Source: a virus
Reading direction: 5' to 3' (one strand)
IMG/VR virus record: IMGVR_UViG_3300010399_000068
Span: 1 to 32,888 of that record
Length of the DNA stretch: 32,888 bases
Position 1 is the stretch's first letter. The number at the start of each line of letters is the position of its first letter. A program made the position numbers and the translations under genes. Below are positions 1 through 6,343 of this stretch, piece after piece. The notes below the pieces were generated by a model. That model did no database searches. It was not told where the DNA came from and was given only the letters and a program-made list of their open reading frames with translations.

Positions 1-128
1 CGCGGCTCTACGGCCTCATCACCGGCGGGCCCGTGGTCGACCGCGCGCGCTGCTTCGCCCTCCTTGAGCGCGGTCGCGCACGCGGGCTGCAGCCGAAGCC
101 CCCGAAGGCCTACGAGGCCCTGCGATGA
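1..128 (+). CDS. C-terminal end of an unidentified protein (cut by window edge)
   Basis: An open frame runs in from the left edge (codons in phase from base 3) and ends at TGA 126-128, leaving 41 C-terminal residues that finish PKAYEALR. Codons are strongly G/C-ending like the neighbouring genes, and the stop overlaps the next start as ATGA, so the frame is very likely real. Too little remains to assign a function; no catalytic motif is visible in this tail. Confidence 0.6.
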   Translation, partial: RLYGLITGGPVVDRARCFALLERGRARGLQPKPPKAYEALR

Positions 129-442
129 CGGTCAAGAACCCCGACCACATCGGGGTGTCCTTCGCCGAACTGGATCGCGTCGCCGAGGACTACGGCGCCG
201 ACGACCGGGGCGTCGAGCAGGCGATGCGCCGTCTCTCGGACGCGGTGGAGGCGCTGCGCCGAGCCGACGTGCATCCCGCAGCGGCCGAGTATGCGCTCGG
301 CGCGAACCTCGCGTTCCTGCTGGCGTGTTCACCGCCGCAGCATCGCCACGTGTATGCCGAGCGATTCTTCGACGCGCTCCGGAAGGACTTTCACGCGCAG
401 TGCCTCGCCGTCGACAAACTCGGCGATCAGTGGCTGGCCTGA
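125..442 (+). CDS. hypothetical phage protein, 105 aa
   Basis: The ATG overlaps the stop of the upstream gene (ATGA), which suggests translational coupling. The product is soluble-looking, acidic at the N-terminus and mostly helical by composition (VEQAMRRLSDAVEALRRADVH, then PAAAEYALGANLAFLLA). It has no membrane span, no paired cysteines and no nucleotide-binding motif. I do not recognise the family. Its place in a run of small co-oriented genes suggests an early accessory protein, but that is inference. Confidence 0.6.
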   Translation: MTVKNPDHIGVSFAELDRVAEDYGADDRGVEQAMRRLSDAVEALRRADVHPAAAEYALGANLAFLLACSPPQHRHVYAERFFDALRKDFHAQCLAVDKLGDQWLA

Positions 443-465
443 TCGTGATGAAAGGAGCGGACGCG

Positions 466-663
466 ATGGAGGACCTGACGACGATCCCGGACGAGGAGCT
501 CGAGTTCGCCATGGCGCTCCTCGACACCCTCGAAGGCCTCGAGCAGCGCGGCCTGCTGACGATCGAGGTCAACGACCTGGACGAGATCCGCATCGCGCCT
601 ACCGCCGCAGGCGTCGCCCTGGTGCGGCAGGACGAGGAGGAGGCGCGGCGTGCCGATCGATAA
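466..663 (+). CDS. small acidic hypothetical protein, 65 aa
   Basis: I chose ATG 466 because AAAGGAG at 451-457 lies at good Shine-Dalgarno spacing before it. An in-frame ATG at 448 lacks such a site. The product is acidic (MEDLTTIPDEELEFAMALLDTLEGLEQRG) and reads like a small helical, wHTH-sized protein with a pattern of hydrophobic residues, but I see no diagnostic motif. Its end overlaps the next gene by 14 bases. Function unknown. Confidence 0.6.
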   Translation: MEDLTTIPDEELEFAMALLDTLEGLEQRGLLTIEVNDLDEIRIAPTAAGVALVRQDEEEARRADR

Positions 664-871
664 GCTCTCAGCCGCGCTGCTGCGACGCTTCACCGAGGGC
701 GTCGAATCCGGCGAGTGGCAGGTAATCGCGTTGAGCAGCGGCTCGTCGTTCGTCACGATGCAATCGGCGGCCGCCTCGAACGCGGCGAAGCGCGCCATCA
801 GCGAGTACTTCGGCGTCGACCCGAAGCGCCTCGTGATGCTGGCGGCGATCGCCTCGAAGGACCTGCCGTGA
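650..871 (+). CDS. hypothetical protein, 73 aa
   Basis: Starts at GTG 650 inside the end of the previous gene, with a purine-rich GAGGAGGAGG ribosome-binding site about 5 nt upstream; that site decides the start. The product has an N-terminal helical half and a central SSGSSFVTMQSAAASNAAKRAISEYFGV segment. It has no cysteines or membrane span. Function unknown. It is coupled at its stop (GTGA) to the next gene. Confidence 0.55.
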   Translation: MPIDKLSAALLRRFTEGVESGEWQVIALSSGSSFVTMQSAAASNAAKRAISEYFGVDPKRLVMLAAIASKDLP

Positions 872-1083
872 CGCGTCGGTTCTGTGACCGGTGCGACGCC
901 GAGATCGAAGACGCCGGCGTGCCCCACGTCGATCTCATCGCCGCCAGCGACGAGGACGGCTGCGGCACCATCACCGCCGATTGGGATCTCTGCCCGGCGT
1001 GCGCGAACGCCTTCGACGTGTTTATGAGGCAGCGGCCGACGTCGCCGCCGGCGCCGCCCCTCGGGAATGGCGATGAAGCCTGA
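868..1083 (+). CDS. small zinc-ribbon-like protein, 71 aa
   Basis: Begins at GTG 868, overlapping the previous stop as GTGA. The N-terminus has RFCDRCDAEI and the middle has DLCPACANAF: two CxxC knuckles about 35 residues apart, a typical C4 zinc-ribbon arrangement. The tail is proline-rich. Such small zinc-binding proteins are common in phage early regions and often bind nucleic acid or protein partners, but the partner here is unknown. The gene overlaps the next one by 17 bases. Confidence 0.65.
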   Translation: MTRRFCDRCDAEIEDAGVPHVDLIAASDEDGCGTITADWDLCPACANAFDVFMRQRPTSPPAPPLGNGDEA

Positions 1084-1408
1084 CACGACGTCGCCTCGGT
1101 TCGTCATCTGGTCGATCGAGCATCAGGCGTGGTGGCGCGCGGACTGGCTCGGCTACACGGACACGCTGATGCAGGCCGGCCTCTACGACGAGACGGACAC
1201 CCGCGCGGTGCTCGAGCGCGCGAACCATGTCGCCGTCAACGAGTGCGCGATCCCCGTGCAGACGCTCGGCCTGCGCTACTTGCTACAGCCGCGCGTGAGC
1301 ACTATCGCGGGGTCGATCACGTGCCTGACCTGCTACAAGACGAGCTACCACCCCGGCGACGTCGCCAACAAGTACTGCGGCTACTGTCACACCTTTCACG
1401 AGGACTAA
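1067..1408 (+). CDS. phage protein with C-terminal zinc finger, 113 aa
   Basis: The N-terminal half is tryptophan-rich (FVIWSIEHQAWWRADWLGYTD). The C-terminus carries CLTCYKTSYHPGDVANKYCGYC followed by HTFHED, two CxxC pairs 15 residues apart, a C4 zinc site. This C-terminal zinc segment ending in a His-rich tail is a recurrent feature of small uncharacterised phage proteins. The start is ATG 1067, with ATG 1073 an equally possible alternative. Role unknown; a nucleic-acid or protein adaptor is plausible. Confidence 0.7.
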   Translation: MAMKPDTTSPRFVIWSIEHQAWWRADWLGYTDTLMQAGLYDETDTRAVLERANHVAVNECAIPVQTLGLRYLLQPRVSTIAGSITCLTCYKTSYHPGDVANKYCGYCHTFHED

Positions 1409-1410
1409 CC

Positions 1411-1692
1411 GTGGCTGATCGAACCAGCGACGCGGCGGCCGACGCCGCGTTCAACGACCTGGCGGAAGCGCTCCGGTGCTACCTGGAGGCCAAGGACTGG
1501 AAGGCGCTCGTCGTCGGCCGGCCGCGCATCCAGCAGCAACCCGGCGCGCGCGAGTTCGACTACGAGTTCGTCGTCGAGTTCACGGGCGGCAAGCGGCGAG
1601 GAGCGCCCGGCGATGGCGGCGCCAGCGGCGGCCAGCGCAACGATCGGGTCGTGCGCACACCGGACGATGACGAGGGGGGATCGCAGCGATGA
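1411..1692 (+). CDS. hypothetical protein, 93 aa
   Basis: Start at GTG 1411, two bases after the previous stop. The frame extends further upstream, but a start here avoids overlapping the zinc-finger gene. Residues 1-60 form a compact alpha/beta-looking unit (YLEAKDWKALVVGRPRI, then FDYEFVVEFTGG). The rest is a low-complexity Gly/Asp/Arg tail, probably disordered. Its stop overlaps the following ATG. Function unknown. Confidence 0.5.
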   Translation: MADRTSDAAADAAFNDLAEALRCYLEAKDWKALVVGRPRIQQQPGAREFDYEFVVEFTGGKRRGAPGDGGASGGQRNDRVVRTPDDDEGGSQR

Positions 1693-1964
1693 CGCCCGAC
1701 GCGCATACGCCGTGTCCGGCGTGTCCCGCCACCGTGCGCGCCCTCTACGCGGCCGCACGGCGCGTCCTGGCCGGGACGAATTCGCACTTCCTCAAGCACG
1801 AACGACTCGCGCCGCCGGAGTACGACGAGCTGTATCACGCGTGCGAGGACCTGCGCCCGTTCGTCGAGGCACACCACGCGAACCAGGAACACAGCCTGAG
1901 CCCGGAGCTCGAGGCGGCGCGCCATCCTACCGTCACGGAGGCACCGGCTGAGGAGCCGACATGA
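1689..1964 (+). CDS. hypothetical protein, 91 aa
   Basis: The ATG overlaps the previous stop (ATGA). It has a short CPACP motif near the N-terminus, then helical segments (TVRALYAAARRVLAGTNSHF; YDELYHACEDLRPFVEAHH) and an acidic Pro/Glu tail. A single CxxC is not enough to call a zinc finger by itself, although the His and Cys residues further on could complete a site. Function unknown. Confidence 0.55.
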   Translation: MTPDAHTPCPACPATVRALYAAARRVLAGTNSHFLKHERLAPPEYDELYHACEDLRPFVEAHHANQEHSLSPELEAARHPTVTEAPAEEPT

Positions 1965-2185
1965 CGGACCTGCACGACGACTTCGAGCGCGCCTTCCGTC
2001 GCGTGGCGAATCCGGAGCCCGTCCTCGAGGAGCTCGCGCGCCAGGTTTGTGACCGCCTCGAGCAGTGGAAGGCCGACGGTCTGGTTGTGCGGCTGTCGAC
2101 GGCGATCGCGCTGGCGCGGGAGTTCGGCGTACCGCTCGACTATGTGTTCGCGGAGCGCGAGCGCCGGGTACGGGAGCGTCAGTGA
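1961..2185 (+). CDS. small charged hypothetical protein, 74 aa
   Basis: ATGA overlap with the upstream gene and GTGA overlap with the downstream ATPase gene place it tightly in the same translational unit. The product is rich in Arg and Glu and predicted mostly helical. The segment STAIALAREFGVPLDYVFAERERR resembles the second half of a helix-turn-helix or Xre-like fold, but the match is too weak for a firm call. Because it is coupled to the ATPase, it could be a partner or regulator of it (inference). Confidence 0.55.
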   Translation: MTDLHDDFERAFRRVANPEPVLEELARQVCDRLEQWKADGLVVRLSTAIALAREFGVPLDYVFAERERRVRERQ

Positions 2186-3921
2186 ACGCGCACGTCCTCC
2201 TCGGATTCGAAGTCGGCACGGGCGCCCGCGTCGAAGTCCCGATCGCGCACACGTTCGTGACCGGACAGACGCAGCTCTCCGGCAAGACGACCACGTTGCG
2301 CGCGGTGGTCGAGCGGTCGCAGCGCCGCGCCTTGGCGTTCGTCACCAAACGCGGCGAGTCGTTCCCCGGCCGGCGGATTCCGCCGTACCTCCCGCGTGAG
2401 GGTGAGCAGCCGATTCACTGGCGCCTGGTCGAAACGATCCTGGCCTCCGCGCTCGGGCAGCGAAACATGAAGTGGGAGCGCATCTGGCTGGTGAACGCGG
2501 TGAAGCGGCCCGCCGTCGCGACGTCGCTGGCGACCGTGCGCTCGAACGTCGCGGCGCTGCTCGGCAAGGCGAAGGGCGATCGTAGCGTCGAGGCCTACAC
2601 GCTCATCGGCGAGTACCTCGACCTGGTGCTGCCGGATATGCGGAAGCTCGCGGCCGCCGACGTCCTCGAGCTGCAGCCGGGCCTCAACGTGATGGATCTC
2701 GCCGGCGTCAGCCAGCAGCTGCAGGCGCTCGTGATTCGCGCGTCGCTCGAGCACATCAACCAGCACGAGCGCGATGTGCTCACGGTGTTCCCGGAGGCGT
2801 GGGAGTTTGCGCCTCGGCAGACGAACACGCCGGCGAAGGACGCCGCGATCGCCATGGCGCGCAAGGGCGCGGTCCTCGGCAACTTCCTGCTCTGCGACAG
2901 CCAGGACATCGCCGGCGTCGACACCGTCGTGCGCCAGGCGGCCTCGGTCTGGATCCTCGGGGTGCAGCGCGAGCTCAACGAGCTCAAGCGCACGATTCAA
3001 ACGATTCCGGCGGGCATCACCCGGCCGAAGCCGGAGCAGGTAGCGCAGCTCGAGGTCGGCGAGTTCTTCGCGTGTTGGGGCCGGCACGCGGTGAAGACGT
3101 ACGTGCTGCCGCCGGGTGTCTCGGAGATCGAGGGGCGCGCTGTGGCGCTGGGACAAAAGCCACGACCACGACTGGCGGCGCCGGTGACGTCGGCCGTAAC
3201 GACGGTTCGTGCGCCGAATGTCGCCGCGACCGACCCGCTCATGGAGTTCGCCGCGCGCGGCCTGCGCGCGCAACAGGCCGTCGACCAGGCGATCGACGAG
3301 CACCGAAACGATGCTCGCGAGCAACAAACGGTTGCTCGCACGAAGGGGGGCGAGGACGCGATGAATCCGCAGCAGGAGAGGAAGCTCGACGCGTTGGTCG
3401 ACGCCGTGAAAGGGCAGGCGCCAGCGCTCTCGGCGATCGTGGGCAAGCTGGCGTTGCTCATCGATCGGGTGTCGCTGCCCGGGCCCGCCACGACGACGCC
3501 GGCGAAAGACGGGCCGGTGCCGCGGCGCGAGTACGCGGCGGAGGAGACGATGGACAACGAATCGCTCTACCAGTCGTTCAAGTCGCGGCTGATCGCGGAG
3601 CTCGAATCCGATCCGCGCGTCATGGACATCGTCGTCTCTCGACCGGAGCTGCGCGTGAAAGTGCAGCGGCACGTCGTCGAGGTCGACGGCGACACACTGG
3701 AAGGCCGGCTCGCGCTGCTGATTCACGAAGGGTTTTTCGACCAGGCGAAGACGAGCGGCAACGCGTTCGCCGAAGTGACGACGCGCGGGTTCAAGACCGC
3801 GCATCCGAACGTCTCGCGCGAGCTCGACAACCTGGCGCGCAAAGGCTTCGTCCGACGCTCGAACAAGTGGTACACCGCGGTGCCGGACATGAAGCGGAGC
3901 ATCGTCGAGGCGGACGCGTAG
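2182..3921 (+). CDS. HerA/FtsK-like P-loop ATPase with C-terminal winged-helix-like domain
   Basis: 579 residues from GTG 2182, which overlaps the previous stop. Residues 1-350 form a RecA-like motor of the HerA/FtsK/VirD4 class. Walker A is GQTQLSGKT (28-36). The Walker B strand ends in VFPEAW (E205), and DSQD at 239-242 is a sensor-like motif. This PEAW plus DSQD combination is one I associate with HerA-like translocases. Residues 350-455 are a Pro/Thr/Ala-rich linker. Residues 457-579 look like a winged-helix unit (NVSRELDNLARKGFVRRSNKWYT). It presumably pumps or remodels DNA; the substrate is unknown. In-frame ATG 394 (base 3361) has a purine-rich AAGGGGGGCGAGG stretch just upstream and could give a separate C-terminal product. 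Confidence 0.8.
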   Translation: MNAHVLLGFEVGTGARVEVPIAHTFVTGQTQLSGKTTTLRAVVERSQRRALAFVTKRGESFPGRRIPPYLPREGEQPIHWRLVETILASALGQRNMKWERIWLVNAVKRPAVATSLATVRSNVAALLGKAKGDRSVEAYTLIGEYLDLVLPDMRKLAAADVLELQPGLNVMDLAGVSQQLQALVIRASLEHINQHERDVLTVFPEAWEFAPRQTNTPAKDAAIAMARKGAVLGNFLLCDSQDIAGVDTVVRQAASVWILGVQRELNELKRTIQTIPAGITRPKPEQVAQLEVGEFFACWGRHAVKTYVLPPGVSEIEGRAVALGQKPRPRLAAPVTSAVTTVRAPNVAATDPLMEFAARGLRAQQAVDQAIDEHRNDAREQQTVARTKGGEDAMNPQQERKLDALVDAVKGQAPALSAIVGKLALLIDRVSLPGPATTTPAKDGPVPRREYAAEETMDNESLYQSFKSRLIAELESDPRVMDIVVSRPELRVKVQRHVVEVDGDTLEGRLALLIHEGFFDQAKTSGNAFAEVTTRGFKTAHPNVSRELDNLARKGFVRRSNKWYTAVPDMKRSIVEADA

Positions 3922-3927
3922 GCCGCC

Positions 3928-4161
3928 ATGACGACACTGGACACGCAGGCGATCGCGGAACAGATCTACGGCGAGCTCGAGTCCGCCGCTCGCGCCGACG
4001 GCATCACGTTCGACGACGAGCAGCGCGAGTACATCAAGCAGGCTCTCAGCGATGCGGTCCTCGAAGCCGTTGCCCGCGTGGAGAAGGCGTCGCCCGCCGC
4101 CGCTGTTTCCCGTGGAACCTCCGACGACAAGGGTCCGACAGTCGGACCTGTCGGGGCGTAA
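3928..4161 (+). CDS. small acidic hypothetical protein, 77 aa
   Basis: Starts six bases after the ATPase stop. Residues 1-52 are acidic and helical (IAEQIYGELESAARADGITF, then EYIKQALSDAVLEAVARVEK); the tail is a Gly/Pro/Ser-rich extension. The last codons overlap an inverted repeat (4132-4154) that shares its sequence with direct repeats in the next gene. No known family recognised. Confidence 0.55.
   Translation: MTTLDTQAIAEQIYGELESAARADGITFDDEQREYIKQALSDAVLEAVARVEKASPAAAVSRGTSDDKGPTVGPVGA
4132..4154. repeat. inverted repeat GGTCCGAC-A-GTCGGACC just before the HTH gene
   Basis: Bases 4132-4139 (GGTCCGAC) and 4141-4148 are perfect reverse complements around a single A. CCGACA (4135-4140) is also complementary to TGTCGG (4149-4154). 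The site ends 9 bases before the start codon of the double helix-turn-helix protein. The same 9-mer, GGTCCGACA, recurs three times in tandem inside that gene. The placement fits an operator, possibly autoregulatory, but binding is inference. Confidence 0.5.
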
Positions 4162-4163
4162 CC

Positions 4164-4673
4164 ATGGACGACGACGGCTGGCTGACGAAGGCGGAAGCGG
4201 CGGCCCAGCTCGGCGTCGCCGAGCGCACGGTCGAGCGCCTGGCGGCGCGAGGCGCCCTGACGGCGCGTATGCGTCCCGGGTTCCCGACCATGTACAACCC
4301 CGCCGACGTCTCCAGGGAGGCGGCAGCGGCCCGTACCGTTCACCGGGCGGCCATTTCTCTGGTCGACCGGAACGGCAACGGGCACGACCCACGCACCGCG
4401 CTCGAGCGGGCAGCCTACGCGCCGCCCGGCGACGAGCTGCTCGGGCCAGCGCTTCGGTTCCTCGAGCGGCTCACGGCGTTGCTGCCAGAGGGTCCGACAG
4501 GTCCGACAGGTCCGACAGCGCCGCTGTTCCTGACGGTCGAGGAGGCGGCACTCGAGTCGCATTTGCCGGCGCGCGAGCTGCGTCGGTTCATTCGCGAAGG
4601 GAAGCTCGTGCCGGTATGCGGCCGCAGCGTGCGGACCTGGCGGATCCGCCGGCGCGACCTGGAGGCGCTGTAA
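4164..4673 (+). CDS. double helix-turn-helix (excisionase/MerR-like) DNA-binding protein
   Basis: 169 residues from ATG 4164. Residues 5-55 (WLTKAEAAAQLGVAERTVER, then a short wing ending in YNPADV) match the helix-turn-helix/excisionase family fold. A second, similar unit occupies residues 122-169 (LFLTVEEAALESHLPARELR, with RRFIREGKLVPVCG and a closing RRRDLEAL). Between them is a linker with GPTGPTGPT (110-118) encoded by three exact 9-base repeats. Two such domains would suit binding to paired or repeated sites. It is probably a transcription or replication-initiation type regulator; a recombination directionality factor is an alternative. Confidence 0.7.
   Translation: MDDDGWLTKAEAAAQLGVAERTVERLAARGALTARMRPGFPTMYNPADVSREAAAARTVHRAAISLVDRNGNGHDPRTALERAAYAPPGDELLGPALRFLERLTALLPEGPTGPTGPTAPLFLTVEEAALESHLPARELRRFIREGKLVPVCGRSVRTWRIRRRDLEAL
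4491..4517 (+). repeat. three tandem copies of GGTCCGACA
   Basis: Exact 9-base direct repeats at 4491-4499, 4500-4508 and 4509-4517, in frame and encoding Gly-Pro-Thr three times. The same 9-mer is at 4132-4140, there as part of a palindrome. Tandem in-frame repeats could be simple replication slippage. The matching palindrome upstream of the same gene makes an iteron or operator reading possible. Confidence 0.55.
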
Positions 4674-4677
4674 CGGC

Positions 4678-4836
4678 GTGGAGCTCGTGGCGATCGCCGG
4701 CGTCGGCGCGCTCGTCGGCGTGGCGGTCGTCATCGTCATCATGCTGCTCAATCGCCCGCGCGGGGAGCGGTCGGACTTCAAGGCCGAAAGCCTGCAGCGC
4801 ATCATCGAGCGCCACGAGCGCGACCAGCACGATTGA
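4678..4836 (+). CDS. small single-pass membrane protein, 52 aa
   Basis: GTG 4678 begins four bases after the previous stop and the frame ends at TGA 4834-4836. Residues 2-24 are a continuous hydrophobic stretch of Val, Ile, Ala, Gly and Leu, ending MLLNRPR with positive charges after it. The C-terminus is a charged helix (RIIERHERDQHD). This is an N-terminal transmembrane anchor with a cytoplasmic-type tail. The role is unknown; accessory membrane proteins of this size are frequent in phages. Confidence 0.5.
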   Translation: MELVAIAGVGALVGVAVVIVIMLLNRPRGERSDFKAESLQRIIERHERDQHD

Positions 4837-4848
4837 CCCCGCCTGTCC

Positions 4849-4872
4849 GCAACCTAGGTTCGGATAGGTTGC
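4849..4872 (+). promoter_or_regulatory. hairpin abutting the HNH nuclease start codon
   Basis: GCAACCTA (4849-4856) and TAGGTTGC (4865-4872) pair perfectly over 8 bp with an 8-nt loop, and the stem ends at the base before GTG 4873. The only purine-rich ribosome-binding candidate (GGATAGG) lies partly inside the 3' arm, so the hairpin would hide it. A second AGGTT at 4856-4860 could pair with the same 5' arm. Hairpins that occlude ribosome sites are known for phage homing endonuclease genes; here it is inferred. Confidence 0.45.
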
Positions 4873-5220
4873 GTGGAGCAGTGGGCCGCGATCGCCGAGT
4901 CGCCTGCGTACGAGGTCAGTTCGTGGGGCCGCGTCCGCCGCGGTGAATTCGAGGTCGCGTCCTGGCCCAACGCCAAGGGCTATCACCTGGTCAATCTGGA
5001 AATCGACGGGCGGCCGCGTCTGCGGTACGTGCACCGGCTCGTCTTGACGGCGTTCCGCGGCCGCGACGTGCGCCGTCCACTCGCCAACCACGACGACGGC
5101 CAGAAGGGCCGCAACGTGCTCGAGAACCTGGCTTGGACGACGCCCTCCGCCAACGTGCTGCATGGGCGTCGAGTGCGGCTCGAGCGTGAGTACGGACAAG
5201 GGTCACTTTTCGCACTCTGA
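4873..5220 (+). CDS. HNH homing-type endonuclease (NUMOD4-HNH_3)
   Basis: 115 residues from GTG 4873. Residues 2-23 (EQWAAIAESPAYEVSSWGRV) are a clear NUMOD4 module, the DNA-binding unit of free-standing homing nucleases. It is followed by a YHLVNLEIDG hairpin and the HNH_3 core: VHRLVLTAF (first His), LANHDDGQKGRNV (central Asn-His), NLAWTT (closing motif). The family makes site-specific DNA breaks that spread the gene. It sits beside a NrdR-like zinc-ribbon gene, a pairing repeated 500 bases later. A stem-loop lies over its start. Confidence 0.85.
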   Translation: MEQWAAIAESPAYEVSSWGRVRRGEFEVASWPNAKGYHLVNLEIDGRPRLRYVHRLVLTAFRGRDVRRPLANHDDGQKGRNVLENLAWTTPSANVLHGRRVRLEREYGQGSLFAL

Positions 5221-5259
5221 GCGCAGCAGTTGCCGCGCACCGACGTCCTCGGATGCAAA

Positions 5260-5278
5260 GTGCCACGTGTTTTGGCAC
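5260..5278. other. short inverted repeat between nuclease and zinc-ribbon genes
   Basis: GTGCCA (5260-5265) and TGGCAC (5273-5278) form a 6-bp stem with loop CGTGTTT. It lies in the 108-base gap after the HNH gene. No T-tract follows, so it is not a convincing terminator. It could be an operator or a weak transcript hairpin. Confidence 0.3.
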
Positions 5279-5328
5279 GCTCGTATACGGCTCGGCCCGA
5301 TGGCCCGTACCGTGCAGTTGCCCCATGC

Positions 5329-5595
5329 ATGGACGTCGAACACAACAAGGGGAGTACGGCTCAGCGCGCGCTGTATAAAGGTCCCGACCGCCGGTGCAGG
5401 CGCGACCCCGGCCGCCGTGCGTCCGACGCCCTGCCGAAGGTGCCCTGCCCACATTGCGGCTGCAGCGTCAGCACGGTGAAGAACTCGAGGCCGGTCCTCT
5501 CGAGGAACGGCGTTCGCCGGCGCCGCGTGTGCGACGACTGCGGCGCGCGCTTCACGACCATCGAGATGATCGACTCCGGTCCGCGCCTCCCGTAA
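5329..5595 (+). CDS. NrdR-like zinc-ribbon protein, copy 1
   Basis: 88 residues from ATG 5329; the frame is open further upstream to TTG 5230, so the start is uncertain. Residues 36-77 contain VPCPHCG, NSRPVLSRNGVRRRR, CDDCGARFTTIE, which is the layout of the NrdR N-terminal zinc ribbon (CPxC, SR..., RRRR, CxxCG.RFTT.E). The ATP-cone domain of true NrdR, about 100 residues, is absent, so this is a stand-alone DNA-binding ribbon and not the full repressor. A close paralogue lies at 6082-6336. It may bind DNA as a regulator, target unknown. Confidence 0.7.
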   Translation: MDVEHNKGSTAQRALYKGPDRRCRRDPGRRASDALPKVPCPHCGCSVSTVKNSRPVLSRNGVRRRRVCDDCGARFTTIEMIDSGPRLP

Positions 5596-5620
5596 CCTCC
5601 CGCACCTACCACATCTAGCA

Positions 5621-5636
5621 CTACCACCACTGGTAG
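5621..5636. other. small hairpin after zinc-ribbon gene
   Basis: CTACCA (5621-5626) pairs with TGGTAG (5631-5636) around CCAC, within the 106-base gap before the second HNH gene. The gap is relatively pyrimidine-rich on this strand. No T-run follows the stem, so termination is doubtful. Confidence 0.25.
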
Positions 5637-5701
5637 CAGGGCAGTCGTCGCTCTCTGCCACGCTGTTCCTCGCTCGCGGTTCCACCAACACCTGACTAGG
5701 T

Positions 5702-6085
5702 ATGCCCACGGCTCCGTTGCGGCCTTGTGCCGAGCGCGGCTGCGGCGCGCGTGTCTCCTCCGGCAGATGTCCCGAACATCAACGCGCCCGAGACCGCGAG
5801 CGTGATCGATTCATCGACGCCCATCGTCCGAGCGCCCACCGGCGCGGATACGACCGTCGATGGCAGAAGGCGAGTCGGCTGTTCCTGCAGCGCAATCCGC
5901 TCTGCGTGGACTGCACAGCCGACGGGCGAATCGGGGCGGCAACCGTGGTCGACCACGACGTGCCCCACAAGGGCGATGAGGGGCTGTTTTGGAACGAAGC
6001 CAACTGGCGATCACGCTGCAAGACACATCACGATCGGAAGACAGCGACGCAGGACGGCGGCTTCGGCCGGCCGCACGGTCGTTGA
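5702..6085 (+). CDS. HNH endonuclease of the packaging-associated (HK97 gp74-like) type
   Basis: 127 residues. The N-terminus has a C4-like knuckle set (PCAERGCGARV, GRCPEH). The signature RGYDRRWQKASRLFLQRNPL with CVDC is followed by VVDHDVPHKGDEGLFWNEAN and SRCKTHHDRKT, giving the HNH metal site (DHD, N, H) and a zinc-binding CxxC...CxxHH frame. Small HNH proteins of this kind sit near terminase genes in many phages, where they assist the terminase in processing DNA. Here it lies about 7 kb upstream of terS, so the packaging role is inferred from family. Start ATG 5702 follows a weak AGG. Confidence 0.85.
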   Translation: MPTAPLRPCAERGCGARVSSGRCPEHQRARDRERDRFIDAHRPSAHRRGYDRRWQKASRLFLQRNPLCVDCTADGRIGAATVVDHDVPHKGDEGLFWNEANWRSRCKTHHDRKTATQDGGFGRPHGR

Positions 6086-6336
6086 CGTCGCGCCCCTATC
6101 GTCGTCGCGCCAGCGGCGCGAACACCGACGACCTCGCCCCGAAGGTGCCCTGCCCGCACTGCGGCGGCAGCACCAGCCTCGTCACCAATTCGCGTCCCGT
6201 CATCTCGCGCAACGGCGTGCGGCGACGACGTGAATGCAGTGAGTGCCACGGCCGCTACACCACCATCGAGATCCTCTACGACACCGCAGCTCCGACGAAT
6301 CGCGAGCTCACCGCGGCGATGTCCGCACCCGTGTAA
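6082..6336 (+). CDS. NrdR-like zinc-ribbon protein, copy 2
   Basis: 84 residues if TTG 6082, overlapping the HNH stop (TTGA), is used. The start is not certain; an ATG at 5989 would overlap the nuclease. The core PKVPCPHCG, NSRPVISRNGVRRRR, CSECHGRYTTIE is strongly similar to copy 1, and 17 bases around the first CxxC are identical between the two genes. As in copy 1, the ATP-cone of NrdR is missing. The two ribbon genes each follow an HNH nuclease, suggesting duplication of a nuclease-ribbon pair or repeated capture. Confidence 0.7.
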   Translation: MTSRPYRRRASGANTDDLAPKVPCPHCGGSTSLVTNSRPVISRNGVRRRRECSECHGRYTTIEILYDTAAPTNRELTAAMSAPV

Positions 6337-6343
6337 ACGCACC

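Noticed and set aside
2179-4392. Long open frame on the minus strand opposite the HerA-like gene
   Set aside because: High GC and G/C-ending codons create long open frames on the opposite strand. Its translation is Arg-rich, low in hydrophobic cores and lacks motifs, while the + strand has a clear motor domain.
5260-5278. Intrinsic terminator after the HNH gene
   Set aside because: The stem is only 6 bp and the following bases (GCTCGTATACGG) contain no T-run.
5329-5595. True NrdR repressor of ribonucleotide reductase
   Set aside because: Only the zinc ribbon is present. The ATP-cone is missing and no ribonucleotide reductase genes are in the window.
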